Origin: JBBQYA01 sp038209155
GTDB lineage: Bacteria > Bacteroidota > Bacteroidia > Sphingobacteriales > Sphingobacteriaceae
Direction of reading: 5' to 3'
Assembly: GCA_038209155.1 (NCBI GenBank)
Contig: JBBQYA010000026.1
Coordinates: 1 to 31,230, forward strand
Length of the DNA: 31,230 nucleotides
The notes under the pieces were generated by a model. The model made no database searches. It saw nothing but the letters and a program-made list of their open reading frames with translations, and had not been told where the DNA came from. Positions 25,834-31,230 of this stretch are shown here, one piece after another; positions within the stretch are counted from its first letter, which is position 1; each line of letters starts with the position of its first letter. The position numbers and the translations under genes are program-made.

Positions 25834-27810
25834 ATGTACGACATTATTGAATTGAATGACAAAACTGTTTCACAATTGAGACAGCTTGCCGAAAGCTTAT
25901 CTGTTTCTGATTTTGAAGGTATGAAAAAACAGGATTTGATCTATAAAATTCTTGACAAGCAAGCCCTAATTGCCCCCGGCACTAAATCTGAACTCAAACA
26001 AAAATCTACAGAGCCGAAAACAAAACGAGCAAGAAGTGGAAAAAAAGGGGAAGAATTAGAATCGGATCTACCTACGACAGAACCGATGGAATTTGAAGCC
26101 GTTGCACCATTGAAAACTCTTTCCAATAGAAAAGCAGATACAATAAAAATAAGTTCGCAAAAAAGGAATGAACTTTTACAAGCAAAAGAAGAAGTTGTAG
26201 AACAGGAAACAATTGTAGAAATTGAAAAAACAGAACAAAATGATTCTCTAAGTTCATCCAAAGAAGAAGAAGAAAAGGGAGAAGAAAAAAATGAAAATAA
26301 AGTTCAAGTTTCACCCCCAAATAATAATCCTAACCAGCGGAGAAATGAGGAAAGAACCAATCAAAGAAATCCAAATGGTGGATCAAATTTAAATCAAAAC
26401 CAGCAGGCGTTTAATAATTTGAATTCACCAGCAGCAGGAAATCAAAATCAAAATAGCCAAAATCAGAATAGTCAAAATCAGATACAAAACGGAAATCAAG
26501 CGAATATTCCGAACGGAAACCAAGCAAACATTCCAAACGGAAATCAAGCAAACATTCCAAACGGAAATCAAAATAATAATCCTCAAAACAACAACCAAAA
26601 TAGTAACAATCCCAATAATCCCAATTATAATGGGAATAGAAATCCAAGGCATAATCCCAAAGTACAGGAAGATGCTTTAAATAATGGAGTTGATTTTGAT
26701 GGGGTAATTATCAACGAAGGGGTATTGGAAATAATGCCAGATCAATATGGTTTTTTGAGATCTGCAGATTATAATTATTTGACTTCGCCAGATGATATTT
26801 ATGTTTCTCAATCTCAGATTAAATTATTTGGGTTGAAAACTGGCGATACAGTAAGAGGAACGATAAGACCGCCAAGAGAAGGTGAAAAATATTTTCCTTT
26901 GGTACGTGTAGAATTAATCAATGGAAAAGAACCAGCAGTAGTTAGAGATCGAATTCCATTTGATTATTTAACTCCACTATTCCCTTATGAAAAATTAAAT
27001 TTATTCACATCTGCAACTAATCTTTCGACTCGAATTATAGATCTTTTTACTCCAATCGGAAAAGGACAAAGAGGATTAATTGTAGCTCAACCGAAAACGG
27101 GTAAAACTGTATTGTTGAAAGATGTCGCGAATGCCATAGCAGCCAATCATCCAGAGGTTTATCTAATTATTTTATTGATTGATGAGCGGCCAGAAGAGGT
27201 GACAGATATGGCAAGAAGTGTTCGTGCAGAGGTTATATCATCAACTTTTGATGAACCAGCAGAACGTCATGTGAAAATTGCAAATATCGTATTAGAAAAA
27301 GCAAAAAGAATGGTTGAGTGTGGTCACGATGTAGTTATTTTGTTAGACTCAATAACACGATTAGCGAGAGCTTATAACACAACGGCTCCAGCATCCGGCA
27401 AAATTCTTTCTGGAGGTGTGGATGCAAATGCTTTGCATAAACCAAAAAGATTTTTTGGTGCTGCTCGGAAAATTGAAAACGGTGGATCATTAACCATTCT
27501 GGCAACTGCTTTGATAGACACAGGTTCTAAAATGGATGAAGTTATTTTCGAGGAATTTAAAGGAACTGGAAACATGGAATTGCAATTGGATCGAAAACTA
27601 TCAAACAAAAGAATTTTTCCAGCTATAGATATTACTGCGTCTAGCACAAGACGTGATGATTTATTGATGGATAAAGAGACTTTACAAAGAATTTGGATTC
27701 TTAGAAATCACTTAGCTGATATGAATTCGCAAGAAGCAATGGACTTTTTGCAAGCTCAAATGAGAGGCACAAGATCCAATGAAGAGTTTTTAATTTCTAT
27801 GAATCGATAA
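25834..27810 (+). CDS. rho: Transcription termination factor Rho with long disordered insert
   Basis: 658 aa against 419 in E. coli. A Rho_N SAP-like domain (about 1-45, LNDKTVSQLRQLAESLSV) is followed by roughly 240 residues that are first charged (Lys/Glu/Ser rich) and then Asn/Gln rich (about 160-285), with a 24-bp tandem repeat at 220-243. The primary RNA-binding OB domain starts near 296 (GVLEIMPDQYGFLRSADYNY). The ATPase core is intact: Walker A AQPKTGKT (K424), VYLIILLIDERPEEVTDM, DVVILLDSITRLARAYN, and the Q/R-loop region. It is a hexameric RNA helicase that ends transcription. Extended low-complexity Rho is usual in Bacteroidota and forms condensates in Bacteroides thetaiotaomicron. 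pssA and purS follow in the same direction. Confidence 0.98.
   Translation: MYDIIELNDKTVSQLRQLAESLSVSDFEGMKKQDLIYKILDKQALIAPGTKSELKQKSTEPKTKRARSGKKGEELESDLPTTEPMEFEAVAPLKTLSNRKADTIKISSQKRNELLQAKEEVVEQETIVEIEKTEQNDSLSSSKEEEEKGEEKNENKVQVSPPNNNPNQRRNEERTNQRNPNGGSNLNQNQQAFNNLNSPAAGNQNQNSQNQNSQNQIQNGNQANIPNGNQANIPNGNQANIPNGNQNNNPQNNNQNSNNPNNPNYNGNRNPRHNPKVQEDALNNGVDFDGVIINEGVLEIMPDQYGFLRSADYNYLTSPDDIYVSQSQIKLFGLKTGDTVRGTIRPPREGEKYFPLVRVELINGKEPAVVRDRIPFDYLTPLFPYEKLNLFTSATNLSTRIIDLFTPIGKGQRGLIVAQPKTGKTVLLKDVANAIAANHPEVYLIILLIDERPEEVTDMARSVRAEVISSTFDEPAERHVKIANIVLEKAKRMVECGHDVVILLDSITRLARAYNTTAPASGKILSGGVDANALHKPKRFFGAARKIENGGSLTILATALIDTGSKMDEVIFEEFKGTGNMELQLDRKLSNKRIFPAIDITASSTRRDDLLMDKETLQRIWILRNHLADMNSQEAMDFLQAQMRGTRSNEEFLISMNR
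26491..26571 (+). repeat. 24-bp tandem repeat inside rho
   Basis: Three complete copies (26491-26514, 26515-26538, 26539-26562) and a 9-nt partial copy encode GNQANIPN repeated. Copies 2 and 3 differ at one base; copy 1 differs at several third positions. Just upstream a 15-nt NQNSQ repeat occurs. Each unit is 8 codons, so gain or loss would keep the frame. Confidence 0.95.
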
Positions 27811-27879
27811 TTTTTTTTTAGAGCAAAAATGTAATTTAGATTTTATGCGGGTTTACAGTTTATTTATTGAAAATAATTG

Positions 27880-28596
27880 ATGAAAAAACATATTCCCAAT
27901 ATTCTCACTTGCTCCAATCTTTTTTCGGGATGTATAGCAGCATATTTTGCCTTTCATGGTGAATTGAGTACTGCTTCTTACTTTCTATTTCTAGGATTAT
28001 TTTTTGATTATTTAGATGGTTTTGTTGCAAGAATTTTGGGCGTTTCAGGAGAATTGGGCAAGCAACTAGATTCCTTGTCTGATGTTGTAAGTTTTGGATT
28101 GGTTCCGGGAATAATGATTCAAAATTTTATTTTGCATTCGCCAAGTTTAGAAAACAATCCAAATTTGATCTGGATTTCGTTTTTTGGTTATTTGATTACT
28201 GTGTTTTCAGCAGTTAGATTAGCTAAATTCAATTTGGATACTCGCCAATCTGAAAATTTTATCGGACTTCCCACTCCAGCTTGTGGAGCACTTTTCGCAT
28301 CAATTCCATTTGTTTTACTCAATCATGGAGAAACTTTTGGCATTTACATTTTCGACCCGAAATTCTTACTGCCCTTTGTTTTATTAATGTGTTTTTTATT
28401 GGTTGCAGAATTGCCTTTATTTTCTTTAAAATTTAAAAATTATGATGTAAAGAAAAATAGCATTCGTTATATTTTTCTGTTAGCTGCTATTGTTTTATTT
28501 TTAATTTTTAATCTTTCATCGATACCTCTCATTATATTTATTTACATTTTATTATCCATAATAAATTTACCTTATTTTAAAAGAAAAACAACATGA
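27880..28596 (+). CDS. pssA: CDP-diacylglycerol-serine O-phosphatidyltransferase
   Basis: 238 aa integral membrane enzyme. The CDP-alcohol phosphotransferase motif is complete: D43-xx-D46-G47-xx-A50-R51-x8-G60-xxx-D64-xxx-D68 (FFDYLDGFVARILG, QLDSLSDVVSFG). About seven hydrophobic helices follow. PNILTCSNLFSG at the start and GLPTPACGALF in the middle are typical of the PssA group. It transfers phosphatidyl from CDP-diacylglycerol to serine, the first step to phosphatidylethanolamine. ATG 27880 is used; the TTG one codon before it is not needed. It lies 69 nt after rho and its stop overlaps the purS start by 4 nt. Confidence 0.93.
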   Translation: MKKHIPNILTCSNLFSGCIAAYFAFHGELSTASYFLFLGLFFDYLDGFVARILGVSGELGKQLDSLSDVVSFGLVPGIMIQNFILHSPSLENNPNLIWISFFGYLITVFSAVRLAKFNLDTRQSENFIGLPTPACGALFASIPFVLLNHGETFGIYIFDPKFLLPFVLLMCFLLVAELPLFSLKFKNYDVKKNSIRYIFLLAAIVLFLIFNLSSIPLIIFIYILLSIINLPYFKRKTT

Positions 28597-28844
28597 AATT
28601 TTTAGCTGAAATAGATGTGATGCCGATGAAAGAAATTTTGGATCCACAAGGAAAAGCTGTGACTGGAAGTATGATAAATTTGGGTTTATCAACTATTCAA
28701 AATGTACGGATTGGCAAGCACATAACACTTGAAATTGAAGCTGAAACTAAAGAAATTGCACATTCAAAAGTAGATGAAGCTTGCAAAAAATTGTTGGCAA
28801 ATTTAATAATGGAACAATACTATTTTGAATTAAAGGAGATTTAA
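28593..28844 (+). CDS. purS: Phosphoribosylformylglycinamidine synthase subunit PurS
   Basis: 83 aa, the normal PurS length. MKFLAEIDVMPMKEILDPQG KAV is the conserved beta-strand start, with GKHITLEIEA and CKKLLANLIMEQYYFEL matching the family end. PurS bridges PurL and the glutaminase PurQ in the fourth step of purine synthesis. It begins within the stop of pssA (ATGA), so translation is coupled to a phospholipid gene, while purQ and purL are not in the window. No other pur gene is present here. Confidence 0.92.
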   Translation: MKFLAEIDVMPMKEILDPQGKAVTGSMINLGLSTIQNVRIGKHITLEIEAETKEIAHSKVDEACKKLLANLIMEQYYFELKEI

Positions 28845-28886
28845 AAATAGTTTAAAGAATTAAGATTTATTTTGATTTTTAATAAA

Positions 28887-28924
28887 CAAAAAAAGCACGA
28901 GAAACAAATCTCGTGCTTTTTTTA
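28887..28924. terminator. Strong bidirectional terminator
   Basis: AGCACGAGA (28894-28902) and TCTCGTGCT (28909-28917) form a perfect 9-bp GC-containing stem with a 6-nt loop, flanked by an A run (28888-28893) and a T run (28918-28923). It sits between the convergent purS and LVIVD genes and can end both transcripts. Confidence 0.92.
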
Positions 28925-28959
28925 TATCATCTGAAATGATAATAAGATAGAATTATTAA

Positions 28960-31230
28960 CTACAGTTTACTGAATTTTTGAGTCATCTGATTTCCATTTT
29001 CAGAATTGATTTTTGCAAAATAAATTCCAGAAGGTAATTCTAAATTAATAGCTATTGAATCTTTATTATTTGATAATTTTTTTGCAAATACTAACTGACC
29101 TAAATTATTATAGATACTTAATTCTAGATTGTTGGCATTTTTATCGTTTGTGTAATAATCAATCACAAAATTACTAGAGGCTGGATTTGGAAGAATATTA
29201 ATCTTTCCAAAATCTGCATTACCTATTTCATTCACCCCGGAAGTAGTACCAGAAACAAAGAAATTATCAAAACCAGCTTCTACTGCTCCATCTAATTTTT
29301 TATCACTTACCTCTACAATTAAATTCATGGTAGAAGTAGCGGGAATAAAAGAGCTAACTTTAAACGACTTTTTCACCCAAACTCCGATTAGCCCTACATT
29401 TCCTCTGCCTACCTCTATTTGTTGTTTAATAATTCCATTGGATAGGAAAACTTTAATTGTATCACTCCCATCACTTTTAATCCATCGAGTATAGTTGATA
29501 AAAGGTTCTACAATTCCAGTTAAGTCAAAAGTTGGAGAAGTAAGAATAGTTGTTCCTCCATCTACATCAAAATCATTTATTCCAGAACCTAAAGGTCCAT
29601 TGCCTGTTACAAAACATTGTCTTCCCAAATCTGAATCATCTTCACCAGGATTGTAAAATATTCCTGAACCATTTACTGAACCTATTGGAACAGCACGTTC
29701 CCAAGCCCCTGCGGTAGCATCGCCAGAAACAGTCCATCCATAATTTAACTCAAATTGATCTTCGATTCCTTTTGTAAGATCAATAGTTAAGTTAGTAGAA
29801 GAATTGATGGATTGGCTACTATTATAAAAAGTTTTATACCCGAATTTGCCAGCAAATAATTCATAATCATCTTCTGGTATTTGATTAAATTGAAATATTC
29901 CTGCGCTATTTGCAGCAACGTTATATCTACCATTAAATCCATCCAATTCAATTTCTGCATTTGAAACTGGGGTTTGCGTAATTATATCTCTTACATTTCC
30001 AGTAGCATTTACCAGATTTACAATGTTCAATATAACATTTAAGGTATTTAAATTTGTATTAATATTAACGTTGTTTAAGGTTTTAGATTGGAAACCTGCC
30101 TTCGAAAATTTAATTGAATAAGTCCCATTTAATCTGCTTCCATGTAGATATTTACCAGCTAAATTGGTTTTTTCCACAAAAGTGGTTCCAATGATTTGTA
30201 TATTAACCTCATTAAGTGGATTACTATTTATATCTGTAACTAATCCTTTCAGAAAGGAAGCTTTTTGGTAAGTTGGTTGAAAAACGCATAAACCAAAATT
30301 AGAGTCTCCACCAACTATTCGGCCAGATGGGAAGTAGGGATATGCTCCCCAAATTCCATAAGTAGCATTATTTTTCTGAGTATCAAAATAAGCTATTTCT
30401 ACCATTTTCTCTGGCTGCGATACATCTAAAATGGTAACTCCAGCACTGTTGTGAGCAACCACTAAAAAATCGCGATTAGATCCAGTTCTTAAAGAATCAT
30501 TAATCAAATAAACATTATGAGGTAAAGCATCAGGTTCAAAATCAGCAGTATATCTGTCTAGTTGCTTAATATTATTTAAATTAGAAATATCAAAAGACGT
30601 TAAACTTTCACCATCTATTTCGTCAGCGACAAACATATATTTCTTATCTGTTGACATCCAATTACTATGTGCAAAACGATTAGGAGTGACTTGAGATGCC
30701 AATTCAATTGGGGTTGCTTTATTTGTTACATCCAAGACTGTAAATTGACCATCGAAAATTCTACAAGCCCAAATTTTATTGTCCTGTACAAAACCATCGT
30801 GAATGTAATGATCCTGCCATTTTCCAACATAATTAGGAAACCAAGGATTGGCTAAATTGACGATAACAACACCCCCGTTTTCAAAATCACCACCATATAA
30901 ATAAGCAAAACCATTATCGATATGTAAACTGTGAAATTGATTTAATAAATTATTAACTGCTCCATTTCCTGTATAATATTTAGAAGGTGCAGAGTTTGGT
31001 AATAAACTTAAATCAATGATTTGTAATCCTAAACCACCTTCTGAGGTGATGTAAGCATAATCTCCAAAGGTTCTGATTTCGTGCCATGGAGAAGGCGAGC
31101 TTGGAACAAATTGAACTTCATTTAATACTGCTGGATTGGTAATATCGACAATTGAAACTCCTGTATTGGTTCCAACTAATGCATATTCAACACCATTTTT
31201 CACATAGCCCCAAGTTCCAGCTAAGGTTTG
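28960..31230 (-). CDS. Choice-of-anchor B (LVIVD) surface protein with T9SS sorting domain (partial)
   Basis: At least 756 aa; the start lies beyond the right edge. The frame continues open to base 31230 (visible lead QTLAGTWGYV), so a GTG at 31203 is internal and not the start. The N-terminal part has LVIVD-type beta-propeller repeats (YALVGTNTGVSIVDITNP, GLGLQIIDLS, FLVVAHNSAGVTILDVSQPE). Two carboxypeptidase-regulatory-like domains follow (FLKGLVTDINSNPLNEVNI; ATGNVRDIITQTPVSNAEI), then a jelly-roll-like segment (WTVSGDATAGAWERA; SPTFDLTGIVEPFINYTRWI). The end is a type A Por sorting domain (ILPNPASSNFVIDYY, IYNNLGQLVF, LPSGIYFAKI). It is thus a secreted T9SS cargo. The family name is structural; the ligand is unknown. 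A strong terminator lies 36 nt downstream. Confidence 0.9.
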   Translation of the reverse strand, partial: QTLAGTWGYVKNGVEYALVGTNTGVSIVDITNPAVLNEVQFVPSSPSPWHEIRTFGDYAYITSEGGLGLQIIDLSLLPNSAPSKYYTGNGAVNNLLNQFHSLHIDNGFAYLYGGDFENGGVVIVNLANPWFPNYVGKWQDHYIHDGFVQDNKIWACRIFDGQFTVLDVTNKATPIELASQVTPNRFAHSNWMSTDKKYMFVADEIDGESLTSFDISNLNNIKQLDRYTADFEPDALPHNVYLINDSLRTGSNRDFLVVAHNSAGVTILDVSQPEKMVEIAYFDTQKNNATYGIWGAYPYFPSGRIVGGDSNFGLCVFQPTYQKASFLKGLVTDINSNPLNEVNIQIIGTTFVEKTNLAGKYLHGSRLNGTYSIKFSKAGFQSKTLNNVNINTNLNTLNVILNIVNLVNATGNVRDIITQTPVSNAEIELDGFNGRYNVAANSAGIFQFNQIPEDDYELFAGKFGYKTFYNSSQSINSSTNLTIDLTKGIEDQFELNYGWTVSGDATAGAWERAVPIGSVNGSGIFYNPGEDDSDLGRQCFVTGNGPLGSGINDFDVDGGTTILTSPTFDLTGIVEPFINYTRWIKSDGSDTIKVFLSNGIIKQQIEVGRGNVGLIGVWVKKSFKVSSFIPATSTMNLIVEVSDKKLDGAVEAGFDNFFVSGTTSGVNEIGNADFGKINILPNPASSNFVIDYYTNDKNANNLELSIYNNLGQLVFAKKLSNNKDSIAINLELPSGIYFAKINSENGNQMTQKFSKL

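Noticed and set aside
26491..26571. Possible CRISPR array
   Set aside because: The repeats are directly adjacent with no spacers and are in-frame coding sequence of rho.
26411..26652. Two open frames antisense to the Asn/Gln-rich part of rho
   Set aside because: Phe/Tyr/Asp-rich and Ile/Val-rich products are what the complement of AAT/CAA-rich codons gives; no independent support.
1..31230. Insertion sequences, prophage or integrated element
   Set aside because: No transposase, integrase, phage structural gene or flanking direct repeat was seen, and base composition looks even across the window.

Overview
The window is AT-rich bacterial chromosome from a member of the Bacteroidota. The evidence is type IX secretion (T9SS) hallmarks: a giant PKD-repeat protein with a gliding-motility-type C-terminal domain, a partner PorP/SprF-like protein, and a second cell-surface protein ending in a Por-type sorting domain. 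Also typical of the phylum are a class III glutamine synthetase, a long Asn/Gln-rich Rho, DUF2851 and a TTTG-N19-TAnnTTTG-like promoter. I see no phage, insertion sequence, CRISPR array or rRNA operon. The layout is ordinary core chromosome with a few accessory modules, and I did not find a clear-cut wholly new system. The best candidates for something under-described are the DM13/barrel pair, the DinB-DnaE pair, the C-rich rho leader with its repeat-bearing disordered Rho, and DUF2851.

Layout. 1-232: 3' end of glutamine synthetase III. 428-7839 (minus): 2135-aa PKD adhesin-like T9SS cargo followed by its PorP/SprF partner, overlapping by 4 nt. 8285-12516 (minus): dinB then a short, error-prone type dnaE, 14 nt apart, probably a translesion 'mutasome' operon. 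12695-12958 (minus): SemiSWEET transporter. 13455-15280 (plus): Big2/DM13 lipoprotein and an outer-membrane barrel joined as TAATG. 15630-15702 (minus): tRNA-Lys(UUU) with its own terminator. 15850-20021: msrA, a YkuD-like L,D-transpeptidase and clpB; the last two converge with an 8-nt overlap. 20594-22969 (plus): a small protein, a YtxH protein, a terminator, then a Kir-type potassium channel and an exported alpha/beta hydrolase. 23139-25483 (minus): pyrF, DUF2851 and PspC-domain genes, nearly touching. 25834-28844 (plus): rho, pssA, purS. 28960-31230 (minus): 3' part of a choice-of-anchor-B/LVIVD T9SS protein, cut by the window edge.

Working together: two blocks concern surface display by the T9SS; dinB-dnaE2, clpB and msrA are stress and damage functions; pyrF, purS, pssA and glutamine synthetase are housekeeping metabolism. 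Five starts were moved downstream from a TTG-initiated long frame to an ATG, or marked as running off the window, for reasons given in the entries. All assignments come from reading motifs by eye; no database search was run.
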